DNA of 64,000 nt from Carboxylicivirga sp. M1479 (lineage in GTDB: Bacteria > Bacteroidota > Bacteroidia > Bacteroidales > Marinilabiliaceae), in contig NZ_VKDE01000010.1 in assembly GCF_007097485.1 (NCBI RefSeq), positions 62,001-126,000 on the forward strand, in the 5' to 3' direction. How positions within the stretch are numbered: position 1 is the stretch's first letter; every line of letters starts with the position of its first letter. The notes beneath the pieces were generated by a model. The model was given only the letters and a program-made list of their open reading frames with translations. It did not search any database and was not told where the DNA came from. The position numbers and the translations under genes were made by a program. This document shows, piece after piece, positions 48,960 through 58,177 of this stretch.

Positions 48960-51728
48960 CTAATTGTCATATATACTTTTCTTTTCTAGTTTTTGGGCAT
49001 TTGGATCCAGTTGAAAACTGCTTTTGATTTGTTCGAAAGTCAATTCGTTGGAAGGACTAAATTCTGTAGATTCCATATAATTCATTATACTTTGTCGTAA
49101 GGTTTTTGCTACGATTCGGTCATTAATCTTAGAGTGTAAATCCATAGCGCTGAATACTAATAAACCTTTGCCAACTCTTGCTTCAAACAAATTCGATAAA
49201 TCACGGTTTTTAGCAAAATTATCGATAACAGTTACTATTCTTTCCGCCTCTATTTTTTCCATCTCAAGCGATTTGGATTGCTTACACAAATCCCACCATT
49301 GCCAATTTGAATGAAATTCTGTTGGAAAACTAGCAAAAGCCTGATGCTTGTTATTAATTAGTAATCCCATTGTTCCTGGTTGATTAGGAAAATGAACAGG
49401 ACTCCAGAATACTGGAACAAATTTTCCTTCAATACCTTTGAGTTCATTTATCTTTGGTGTCAATAAAACCTTTTCTCCATTACTAAGTGCCTCCTCGGCT
49501 TTTTGCCAATCAGAGGTTACCAAAACCTTACCAGCTTCATTTCGTTCAATTTGTGGATAAACCCATATTGGCCATGTATTCGTATACTCAGTACCCTTGA
49601 GTCTTAATGTAACATCAAGCTTCACAGGCTCTTTTATCTCTTTGAGTTCAAAGTCAAAAGTTCCGATTTCTGCATAACTTCCATAAGGGATTTTATCAAT
49701 TAGAAGTTCCCCGGCATTTAAATTCTGATTATTCATGGAAATCTGCCACTCAAATACAGATTGCCCAAGATCCTTCCAGTAGTTTGACACTTCTGCTTTA
49801 GCAGTGAAAATTTCATGACAGGAATAGGTTGCCTTTTCAAATTTTAAAAGAGGAACAAATTCACTGCAAAATTCCCTAAACTCAGCTCCTGTGATTATTC
49901 CTTTGGAATCCCAAAAAGCATCAAGCATACCCACTAATGCTGTACCCTGTCCGGGGAAATCATGTAAATCTAGTAGCTGAAACCCACTGATCCCAGGAGT
50001 TTTAAAAGCACGTTCTATTTCCTCCTTGTAAAGAATCTTAGCAAAATGCCCTGATGCCATTTGGTAATCACCCGCTTTATCAAGCCTTCCTTTTTTTTCT
50101 AAATCTGTTTTTATCGCTTCAAAATTTAATGGAGCAAGCACACCATCGTATTTTTTTATTTCCTCGGGATTTGGAAATACCGAATACTGACCTATTTCAT
50201 GCGTAATCAAAGGAATGTCAATAAATTCAATGCTTGAACGAAAATCTTTATCGAATGAGGGTGAATAGGTATCAAAAACACCTTGTCCTCTTACCCATCC
50301 TTCCTTAGTCCACTGAGTAATCCAAAAATCATTTGCAGCTTGAGGCTCTGCATCTTGCGGTTTTTGGAACGTAAATGAAGTAACAGTATATAAATGTCTG
50401 GCATCTGCTTCTTTTAACTCTTCCATAAATGATGAGAGCAAATCATAATCTCCCTCCAGTTCGTTCCCCATCGACATAAAACAAAATGAAGGGTGATTCC
50501 CGTATTCCTTAATCATTCGCCAACCTTCTTTTTCCATCCACCTAACCATATCCTTATCTTCTCCATAGCGCAACGACCAGTTAGGCAGTTCGACCTGTAG
50601 GTAAAAACCCATTTTATCGGCAACCCTAAAAGCGGCTTTAGGTGGACACCAGGAGTGAAAACGTAAATGATTCAATCCGTATTCTTTTGCAGCTTTAAAA
50701 ACTTTTTCCCAACCAGCATCATCCAAGGGAGGATGTCCATCTCTAGGGAAGATACTACATTCAAGCGTTCCCCTTAGAAATAAACGCTTCCCATTTATAA
50801 AAAGGTTATTATTTTCTGCTTCTATTTTGCGCAAACCAAACGGCACTTCTTTTAAGGTTTCTCCCAAACTATTGGTTACCTGTAAAGAATATAATTTTGG
50901 ATTATGCTCGCTCCATTTCTCAAAATCATCTTTAATCTCAAGTCTGATTGTTTTATCTGCAGAAATGGTTTTTTCTGCAAGGACTATCCCGGCTTCATTT
51001 CTAACAATAAACTGAATATTCTCTTTACTGTTTCCGCTTCCCTGAGCTTCAATTTTAATACTATTTTCAGCAACATCAGGATAAACCTGCAGGTTCTCAA
51101 TACTAAAGTCAGGTACAACGCGAAGTTTAAAATCTCCAAGAATTCCATTCCATATAGTCTGAGTAGTCTCAGTATATGCATGTGCTATAACTAAATTACG
51201 CGTTGTATCACATAAATCATATTGTTGTCGGTTATCAATACAAATCGTTATCAGGTGCTTGCCTTTTGATAATTTGCCCAATTTTAATTTGTGGGAAGTA
51301 ACCAAACTATTATCTGAACCTTTATATTCTCCATCAATCCAAACTTGCGATTTCCAAATTACTCTCTCCATCTCAAGCACAATATCTTTATTTTCCCATG
51401 CAGCAGGGACATCAATTTCCCGCTGATACCATGCTGGTCCAATATAACTTCGTTTTCTGGTTAACTGAAAAAGAGTTTCACGGTTGAGTTTAGGCTCAAG
51501 CACCACTTCTTCTCCAATTCCAGCTTTATCAAGCGTTGATGGTAAATGGATGGTCAGTTCGTCTGACAATTCATTTTCAAACCACTTTTCATTTTCACCT
51601 ACATCCAATGAATCCAGCTTAACAATCCATTCTCCTTCTAAATCTATAGAATTCGTGCTATTGTATGAACAGCCAATAAGTACACTTAACGACAGTCCGA
51701 GAAAATATTTTAAAGAAACCTTTTTCAT
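48960..51728 (-). CDS. GH2-family glycosidase, lipoprotein
   Basis: 922 residues with lipobox LIGC (C20). Layout as in the paralogue at 18212-21412: jelly-roll (about 30-205), Ig-like, TIM barrel with acid/base in SMGNELEGD (E423) and nucleophile in LITHEIGQY (E511), then the shared region FWSPVHFPNQPGTMG and HSNWQWWDL. It lacks the discoidin domain of that paralogue. It shares HLRFHSWCPPKAAF-type barrel text with both others, so the three form one branch of GH2. Located between an RraA-type aldolase gene and a sulfatase gene. Exo-beta-glycosidase of unknown substrate. Confidence 0.88.
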   Translation of the reverse strand: MKKVSLKYFLGLSLSVLIGCSYNSTNSIDLEGEWIVKLDSLDVGENEKWFENELSDELTIHLPSTLDKAGIGEEVVLEPKLNRETLFQLTRKRSYIGPAWYQREIDVPAAWENKDIVLEMERVIWKSQVWIDGEYKGSDNSLVTSHKLKLGKLSKGKHLITICIDNRQQYDLCDTTRNLVIAHAYTETTQTIWNGILGDFKLRVVPDFSIENLQVYPDVAENSIKIEAQGSGNSKENIQFIVRNEAGIVLAEKTISADKTIRLEIKDDFEKWSEHNPKLYSLQVTNSLGETLKEVPFGLRKIEAENNNLFINGKRLFLRGTLECSIFPRDGHPPLDDAGWEKVFKAAKEYGLNHLRFHSWCPPKAAFRVADKMGFYLQVELPNWSLRYGEDKDMVRWMEKEGWRMIKEYGNHPSFCFMSMGNELEGDYDLLSSFMEELKEADARHLYTVTSFTFQKPQDAEPQAANDFWITQWTKEGWVRGQGVFDTYSPSFDKDFRSSIEFIDIPLITHEIGQYSVFPNPEEIKKYDGVLAPLNFEAIKTDLEKKGRLDKAGDYQMASGHFAKILYKEEIERAFKTPGISGFQLLDLHDFPGQGTALVGMLDAFWDSKGIITGAEFREFCSEFVPLLKFEKATYSCHEIFTAKAEVSNYWKDLGQSVFEWQISMNNQNLNAGELLIDKIPYGSYAEIGTFDFELKEIKEPVKLDVTLRLKGTEYTNTWPIWVYPQIERNEAGKVLVTSDWQKAEEALSNGEKVLLTPKINELKGIEGKFVPVFWSPVHFPNQPGTMGLLINNKHQAFASFPTEFHSNWQWWDLCKQSKSLEMEKIEAERIVTVIDNFAKNRDLSNLFEARVGKGLLVFSAMDLHSKINDRIVAKTLRQSIMNYMESTEFSPSNELTFEQIKSSFQLDPNAQKLEKKSIYDN

Positions 51729-51836
51729 GATTATTCTGCTTTTTGATACTGAACTATTTAATTCGCCTCCTTAAACGAGGTTTTAAACGTAGGCACATGT
51801 TCGAAACCTAATTTTGTATGCAATCTTTATCAGCAA

Positions 51837-52526
51837 TTACATTATTCCATATTTGTTAAAAGAGTCAACAGCACTCATTCCATTTTCTATCGCCTTTTGT
51901 ACGGTTTTTTCTCCACGTGCTTTTTCAAGAGCACCTTTGAAAACTTCCTGTTCAATTTCTTTTGGCACAATACATACTCCATCTATGTCACCAATAACAA
52001 TATCACCCGGATTAATACGAACGCCACCTATTTCAATTGGAATACGATAATCGATTACTTTACCACGAGGAGCCTGATCCTGTGCATACCGCCCGAAAGA
52101 GAACGTTGGAAAACCTAACTCAAGAATTCCTTTGGTATCTCTGGAGTAGCCATTCACCACAGCTCCATTGGCTTTTAATATCTTAGCCCTGGTGCTCATT
52201 AATTCGCCCCATAAAGCATAGGTTGGAGAAGCGCCAGTGCATATGTAAATCTCGTTTTCTTTCAAGTCATCCAAAGCCTCCAGCATTAAACCAAAAGGTT
52301 TTGATAAATATTCATTGGCCCCTTCACTCAGTTCCTCAAAACAATCTGCCTCTAAAACAGTCATTGCTCTACCTACTAGAAACATATCTTCTTGCAAGGG
52401 TTGTATTTGTGGAGGAAGAAACTGATTGGTATATCCCATTTTATCCATTATATCACCTACAACGGCTGTAAAGAGTTCTTTACGTATCGTTTCGAAGAGT
52501 ATTTTGTCATTTTCTAGTTTTGTCAT
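51837..52526 (-). CDS. RraA-type class II pyruvate aldolase (HMG/CHA aldolase family)
   Basis: 229 residues, no signal peptide. The family signature G-x20-R-D is present: G of WGELMST to R-D in NGYSRDTKG. GDIDGVCIVPKE is also typical. Members cleave 4-hydroxy-2-oxo acids to pyruvate plus an aldehyde or oxo acid with a divalent metal; others are RNase E inhibitors in Enterobacteria, which is unlikely here. It could be the last step of the oxidative sugar route begun by the block C enzymes. A 62-bp motif shared with the AraC 2 upstream region lies 60-120 bases before its start. It is encoded between the GH128-like and GH2 genes. Confidence 0.85.
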   Translation of the reverse strand: MTKLENDKILFETIRKELFTAVVGDIMDKMGYTNQFLPPQIQPLQEDMFLVGRAMTVLEADCFEELSEGANEYLSKPFGLMLEALDDLKENEIYICTGASPTYALWGELMSTRAKILKANGAVVNGYSRDTKGILELGFPTFSFGRYAQDQAPRGKVIDYRIPIEIGGVRINPGDIVIGDIDGVCIVPKEIEQEVFKGALEKARGEKTVQKAIENGMSAVDSFNKYGIM

Positions 52527-52585
52527 AATAAGGTTTTAAACCAGTTTTTATTATACAAAAATAGGAGGGGTTGCTCTTAATGTTC

Positions 52586-52647
52586 AACACTATTTTAACC
52601 CATATTTAAACTTTATTACTATTTTAAAGCAATATGAGTTAATAATC
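52586..52647 (+). promoter_or_regulatory. 62-bp conserved upstream motif, copy 2
   Basis: Gap-free match, 49 of 62 bases, to 46476-46537, in the same plus-strand orientation. It lies 60-121 bases upstream of the RraA-type gene, which is on the minus strand, and after the stop of the GH128-like gene. Confidence 0.55.
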
Positions 52648-52712
52648 TAAAATCCTGTTTCATACAAATGACACATATGTGTAATTGTTAATTTGTAAGA
52701 TGCTGCAAAATA

Positions 52713-55700
52713 TTATTTAATAAATATTTTCTGAGTTTCTACCATATTCCTGGTTATTACTTTTACCAGGTAAACACCTGCATGGTTTATTAAAATTTGA
52801 TTTTCACCATGCACAATCTGTTTGTTGACAATTAATCGGCCATTTATATCATAAATATTTGCTAACGCATGACTAGCCTTTAGGTGAACTATTACATTCT
52901 TTCCAAGAGAATAAATTTTAGCAAGCGATTCTTTTTGCGAAACGGTTGTTTCTGATATATCGGTAGTGAAACTTACAGTAAATGTGACACTTTGCCCCGA
53001 CCGTGCACCAACATTATCAGTTGCAACGGCGCTCAAAGTATAATCACCTGCCGTAAGATTTTGCAAGGCTGGGTCATCCCATCCCCATTCATAAGGAGCC
53101 GTGTCGTCAAGCCCAATAAATACGCCATTCAAATAAAGCTGAACATTACTTATCGTACCATCTGTATCACTTGCGTTTACTTCAACACTAATTTCTTCTC
53201 CTCTATTAAACTCTGTTTCATTTTCCGGATTTAGAAAACTTAATACAGGATACTGTGTTGCACTTTCTCGATGATCGTAGATTGCTTCGGAATTATAAAA
53301 TACCGGTGCATTATTATCCTTGTAGATTTCTCCGGCAGGTGTTAGTTCAAAGGTGCTATAGTCATTAATCATCTGCCGCCATTCACCGACCCATTCGTAT
53401 AAAGAATGTCTTTCAATCCAGCTTGTTGTATCTAACATATTTAAAAACAAGCCAATATCTTTTGCTTGTTCTTCATAGGAATGTGGAGGGGCTTCATTGG
53501 TCCAGGTTGCTCCGTTATTCCATTCTTTAACCCAAATAGGACGACCTGTTCTGTCGTGAATTTCTTTTAAGTAATTGTAGTATTGCTGAGCAGTTCTGCC
53601 TCCTTTATACCAATGACATACCACATAATCGACCCGATAATTTAATCTTTCTATCTCGTCCCAAAACTCCCACAACCATTGTTTACCATTGTCTGCAATT
53701 GCCGGTGAACTTAAGCGTAATCCTGATTTCATAAGAGAAGGCCAATATTCAATAGCCTGTGCAACAGTCAGGTTCGACTGTTCGGTGTGACTGGGCTCAT
53801 TAAATGCAAGCATGTGAGTTACATCACGCCACTCTCCATATTCTCCTGCATAACCACCACCCCATTTTTCAGGTACAAACTCCACATCAAGTGTATGTTT
53901 AACATTCATTCCCCAGTCATAGCGCCATGTTGCATCAACAGCATCGGCATAAGGTTGCGAACCGCAGAAACCCTTTTTAGATGGCCAGTTCCATGGAAAT
54001 ACGCGAATAAAAGAAACGGCATCTTTTAATCCAGGTTCCATAAGGGAAATATCTAAATCGCTATCGCTTGCCACAAACACTTTACTGAACCCTGTTCCGT
54101 CTTGATTTTCGGCTAGTGTAGCCATATAGCCGTGCTTTAATCTGAATGAACCAACATTATCGTTCAATGCTCCCAATTCACTTGTACGATAAAAAGTATA
54201 GGGTTTCATTTTTATTGATGCCCCCTGATAAGCTGCTTCTGCATAAACTGTTAATGGTTCGTATTCATCGTTATGTGGTACTATGACAGTTCCTCTGCCA
54301 TATTGTTTTATTCTTACATTCTTTATCAGATAGTTATAAGAACAAGGGACTCCGTTTATATAAATATCATCCAATAAATACTCTGCAACCACCGAAGGTC
54401 TGATATGGTGAAAATAAATCCATGCATCAGGACTGTTAACATATACCTTTGTGTCTTTCAAGGGATTAACCGAACCACTTACATGTAATTTGGCATAACC
54501 ATTTAATGAAATCACATTATCTGCTAGTGTCTCGACTTCTAATGGTTTGTTATTCAAATATAAGCCATAAGCTTCATTGCTACTGATTGTTGAAATGGTA
54601 TAAGCCGTGACTCTTCCAGTTTCTGATGTTACCAAAACTTTCATATCATCACTAACCAACGAGTCATCAGCCACATCGCTATCATCGGCATTTACAACAC
54701 GTATTGTAGCTCCCGGGGAACAAGTTGCGGTTTCTTTCAAATAAAATGCCATTGTTTTATTTGGAAGCTGTGTTATTAATTTTGCCTGAGTACTAATAAC
54801 TCCTTGTGAGAGACTCAACAAATCAGAACCGCTATACAGATTACGCGTCGAAATACTATATATTTTATCGGGATTATTAGCCGAATTGATTCTTACTTGC
54901 ATAGCCGAAGTCACTTTTTTGCCAACTGCCACTTCTGAATTACTAGCAACATATTCTACTCTTAACGTTGAGGAAGTCGTTTTTCGTAAGCTTTCAATAA
55001 ATTCGGTGACCGTTATTGCCGATGATACATTGCTGATTGAGAAATCTTTATTATCCAAATCACCTTTGTAAGCAGCTAACAAAACATTATCATTAAATTT
55101 CAGAGTATAAAAACGGAACGAACCATCCTCAGCAAACACTTTTATTCTGTATTCTTCAGATGCAATTGTTCTCCAATCGGCTACAGTCCCTTCATTCAAA
55201 GTGAATAATTCAACACGCGCTTTTTCAGATAACTGTAATCCTTCTAAAAATTTCGTAAACGGGATATCAACCATTGGGATATCAGCTATTACATTCGTAG
55301 TATTATTGACTACTCCATATTCTGATTGAACAATTAAAGCCTCTGAACTCATCCCCGTCGGGTCAATTTCTTCTAAAACTAAACTATCAGCATAAATAGT
55401 TCCTTTTTGGGGAACATAAATGGCCAACTTGTGCGTATCGGTTTCTTTTACCTTAAATGTTTTCGAAACGTATGCCCAGTCGGTATATTCTTTTTTAAAT
55501 ATCAGTGTATTATAGGAAATATAATAGTCGTTTCTGCACTTGATATTAAAAAAATATTGCTTGTCAACTTCGCCAATTTTCACATATCCCGAATACCTGT
55601 ATGTCTTTCCTGCAACAAGTTCTTTTTGTTGATATATCCAACCGGTTTTAGATGATACCCGCACTTTAGCACAGTATTGTCCGCCTTCTGCCAGTTCTGT

Positions 55701-55838
55701 ATTGCTAATTGCAGAATTAGTTGGATTCCAATCATTCAAATTTCCTGATTCAAAATTACCATTAGTCAGCAAGTTTTGAGCAGATAATGTTATCGTCCAT
55801 GAGAAAAATACAATTAATAAAGCAGATAAATTTCTCAT
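52713..55838 (-). CDS. GH128-like glycosidase with N-terminal binding domain, repeats, Ig-like and T9SS domains
   Basis: 1041 residues. Signal peptide (LSAQN, 21), CBM4_9-like domain (about 22-158: NGNFESGNLNDWNP), three related repeats of unknown type (about 165-420, each ending in V.aedG...YTi-like text such as VFAEDGSFRFYTLKF and VTSETGRVTAYTIST), a beta-rich region, and a catalytic domain (about 590-850) of the Asl1/GH128 type with Glu in LAFNEPSH (E681) and in VKEWNNG (E772). An Ig-like domain (PVLSFLNPENETEFNRG) and a T9SS sorting domain follow. GH128 enzymes cut beta-1,3-glucans; the match is at clan level and the substrate may differ. Its 5' end lies in a 488-bp repeat; this copy is the intact one. 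Confidence 0.8.
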   Translation of the reverse strand: MRNLSALLIVFFSWTITLSAQNLLTNGNFESGNLNDWNPTNSAISNTELAEGGQYCAKVRVSSKTGWIYQQKELVAGKTYRYSGYVKIGEVDKQYFFNIKCRNDYYISYNTLIFKKEYTDWAYVSKTFKVKETDTHKLAIYVPQKGTIYADSLVLEEIDPTGMSSEALIVQSEYGVVNNTTNVIADIPMVDIPFTKFLEGLQLSEKARVELFTLNEGTVADWRTIASEEYRIKVFAEDGSFRFYTLKFNDNVLLAAYKGDLDNKDFSISNVSSAITVTEFIESLRKTTSSTLRVEYVASNSEVAVGKKVTSAMQVRINSANNPDKIYSISTRNLYSGSDLLSLSQGVISTQAKLITQLPNKTMAFYLKETATCSPGATIRVVNADDSDVADDSLVSDDMKVLVTSETGRVTAYTISTISSNEAYGLYLNNKPLEVETLADNVISLNGYAKLHVSGSVNPLKDTKVYVNSPDAWIYFHHIRPSVVAEYLLDDIYINGVPCSYNYLIKNVRIKQYGRGTVIVPHNDEYEPLTVYAEAAYQGASIKMKPYTFYRTSELGALNDNVGSFRLKHGYMATLAENQDGTGFSKVFVASDSDLDISLMEPGLKDAVSFIRVFPWNWPSKKGFCGSQPYADAVDATWRYDWGMNVKHTLDVEFVPEKWGGGYAGEYGEWRDVTHMLAFNEPSHTEQSNLTVAQAIEYWPSLMKSGLRLSSPAIADNGKQWLWEFWDEIERLNYRVDYVVCHWYKGGRTAQQYYNYLKEIHDRTGRPIWVKEWNNGATWTNEAPPHSYEEQAKDIGLFLNMLDTTSWIERHSLYEWVGEWRQMINDYSTFELTPAGEIYKDNNAPVFYNSEAIYDHRESATQYPVLSFLNPENETEFNRGEEISVEVNASDTDGTISNVQLYLNGVFIGLDDTAPYEWGWDDPALQNLTAGDYTLSAVATDNVGARSGQSVTFTVSFTTDISETTVSQKESLAKIYSLGKNVIVHLKASHALANIYDINGRLIVNKQIVHGENQILINHAGVYLVKVITRNMVETQKIFIK

Positions 55839-56036
55839 TCCTGAATGATGTTTATACGAATTCTTAAACTTATTGAGACTCTTATTATTTTTTAATTATC
55901 TGCTTTGACACGGCACCATTCTCACCCGAAAGTTGAATTACATAAACTCCTGTTTGAATATTTGGAACCTGTAGTGTTATCTTATTAACATCTCTGGATA
56001 TTGTTCCGTTTCTCATCACTCTTCCTGACATGTCCA
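55549..56036. repeat. 488-bp direct repeat, left copy
   Basis: Equal in length to 57690-58177, with about three base differences seen. It covers the 5' end of the GH128-like gene, the intergenic region and the last 50 codons of the propeller gene. It ends exactly where the IS begins. It is read as a very long target-site duplication. Confidence 0.85.
55885..56036 (-). pseudogene. C-terminal fragment of the propeller gene (duplicated)
   Basis: Copy of the last 50 codons of the gene at 58026-61523 (T9SS domain end, IQTGVYVIQLSGENGAVSKQ), cut off by the IS at 56037. It is a by-product of the duplication. Confidence 0.85.
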
Positions 56037-57689
56037 CCTGAGTTCGACACTGGGACACCCAAATTAGAAGTTAAACATTGTTGCTAACATTTTTTGTTCT
56101 TCAGTGATTAAAATTGTTTTGGATACAATGTGTTGTTGGTTTGGTGTTTTTACCTGTATTGCATAAATGGTTTTGGCAATATCCATTGCTTTTTCTGGGC
56201 TCAAATCAGACCCCTTGAGTTTGAGTTGTCTTTCAAGCTCTTTGTAGATTTTATATGCCACAAACGATATACAGATATGAGCTTCAATCCGCCTTTGGAT
56301 TCGGTGATAAACTGGCCTTATTTTTAAGTCATGTTTTGATATCCTAAAAGCTTTCTCAATTTTCCATAGGTGTGCATAGTTTTCCATAATGTCATTATTT
56401 GACATTTTTGTGTTGGTCAGATATCCTTTTAAACCATCCCATTTGCCATCGGAATCAAACTTCTCCAAATCTATTGTCAGGCTGATTTTACCATCCATCT
56501 TTAAATATTTGTTGTATCCCCGATTATTAATGTTGGATTTGGTCAATTTTCCTGATTTTATCTTTTTTCAAGTTTGGCAAGCCCTTTCTCTCTGTTGTGT
56601 TTATCCTTTTTGGCTCTTTTCTTAGAGTGCGTAACAAGAAGTCTAATGTCGTTATCCTTTATTATTAATTGCTCCTTTGTTTCCGAGTAGTCAAAATTTA
56701 ATATCTGTGCTTTTATTGAGGTGGTTTCGTTCTTTATCCTTGCTACCAGGATAAACTCATATCCTTTGGAGCAAAGTTCTTGGATATTGTCATTAGTTAG
56801 CAGGCCTGAGTCGGCAACTACTACAAGTTTATTGATGCTGTAGCGTTCTTTAAACCCATTGATAACCGGGAGCATCGTGTGACCCTCATATTTGTTGCCT
56901 TCGAAAATCTCATATGCGAGTGGGTAACCATCAACACTGACTAAAAGACCGAGCAGTATTTGAGGGTTCTGATGCCTGCCTTCTTTTGAGAAACCAGTCT
57001 TTCTTATTTCATCTTCGTTATCTACTTCAAAGTAAAGTGTGGTAACGTCATAAAAAACAACATTAATTTCATTATTCAAGATTTTCAGCGAATGTGCATA
57101 GCTGATGTCTTGCACCAACTCTTTTTGACTGCTATGAAGCTTATCTAAATACCGATAGATATGTTGGGGCTCTATTGACAGAAAATGATATTTTGAGAGA
57201 AAATCAGTTGTTCTGAGTTTGCTTGCCGGAAAGCACAAACGCGCTATCACAAGTTGTTTGAAAAGTTTATCGTCGATAGTATCAAATCCAATCTCATCAA
57301 ATATCTTTCCTAACAAAAGAGTGGTTCCGGCCACTGTAATTTGTTCGATGTTATCTAGGATGGTTTCTGTAAGATCCCTTTCGCATGTAAAATCCAGTTC
57401 TTTTTGACCAATCTTGTTTTTAATCCAAACTTCACCCTCCATAACAAGATTTTCAACCTCTTCTGGGCTGGAACTACTCCCAATGGTTTTTATCATATTA
57501 TATTTCCCTGTGTTCTTATCAATGACTTGAACACTGATGACTCCGCTCTTGTTTTTCTTTTTTCTGACAAACACATATTAAATATACCCAAAATTGAGCT
57601 GGGACACCCAAAAATGCCTTTTAAAAACAGTTATTCCACTGAATGATTGATGTTTATGATTTTGCTCTCGAAAAAGTGTCGAAGTCAGG
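56037..57689 (-). mobile_element. IS1634-type insertion sequence
   Basis: 1653 bp. The ends are inverted repeats: CCTGAGTTCGACACT at 56037 and, on the other strand from 57689, CCTGACTTCGACACT (14 of 15 match). Both ends abut the 488-bp direct repeats exactly. A quasi-palindrome TGGGACACCCA occurs just inside the left end and again near 57600. One transposase gene, split by a frameshift, fills it. IS1634 itself was described as making long, variable-length direct repeats. Confidence 0.88.
56064..57574 (-). pseudogene. IS1634-family DDE transposase, split by a frameshift
   Basis: The first frame (57574-56558, 338 residues) has the Asp of VFYDVTTLYFEVD and of LVVVADSGLLT. The second (up to 56064, 160 residues) has the conserved Y-x-x-x-x-x-x-E region NYAHLWKIEKAFRISKHDL with the third acidic residue. 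They join at a run of six A on the coding strand (56563-56568): zero frame ends LEKR-stop, the -1 frame continues EKKIKSGKLTKSN. Either a base has been lost, or -1 slippage yields full-length enzyme. The A-site codon does not re-pair perfectly after the shift, so the canonical slippery motif is not met. Confidence 0.85.
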
Positions 57690-57979
57690 AAAAAATATTG
57701 CTTGTCAACTTCGCCAATTTTCACATATCCCGAATACCTGTATGTCTTTCCTGCAACAAGTTCTTTTTGTTGATATATCCAACCGGTTTTAGATGATACC
57801 CGCACTTTAGCACAGTATTGTCCGCCTTCTGCCAGTTCTGTATTGCTAATTACTGAATTAGTTGGATTCCAATCATTCAAATTTCCTGATTCAAAATTAC
57901 CATTAGTCAGCAAGTTTTGAGCAGATAATGTTATCGTCCATGAGAAAAATACAATTAATAAAGCAGATAGATTTCTCAT
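57690..57979 (-). pseudogene. N-terminal fragment of the GH128-like gene (duplicated)
   Basis: Repeats the first 96 codons of the gene at 52713-55838 (signal peptide and part of the binding domain, up to VDKQYFF) and is then cut by the IS. One amino-acid difference is visible (NPTNSV for NPTNSA). It keeps the original promoter-proximal position, so transcripts from the upstream gene would enter the IS here. Confidence 0.85.
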
Positions 57980-58177
57980 TCCTGAATGATGTTTATACGA
58001 ATTCTTAAACTTATTGAGACTCTTATTATTTTTTAATTATCTGCTTTGACACGGCACCATTCTCACCCGAAAGTTGAATTACATAAACTCCTGTTTGAAT
58101 ATTTGGAACCTGTAGTGTTATCTTATTAACATCTCTGGATATTGTTCCGTTTCTCATCACTCTTCCTGACATGTCCA
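57690..58177. repeat. 488-bp direct repeat, right copy
   Basis: Starts immediately after the IS right end and reaches into the 3' end of the intact propeller gene. See the left copy at 55549-56036. Confidence 0.85.

Noticed and set aside
56049-57611. TGGGACACCCA copies as the outer ends of the IS
   Set aside because: They are quasi-palindromes inside the element; better inverted ends at 56037 and 57689 coincide with the limits of the direct repeats.
57578-57979. 133-residue protein at the right edge of the IS as a separate gene
   Set aside because: It is the duplicated first part of the GH128-like gene running into IS sequence.
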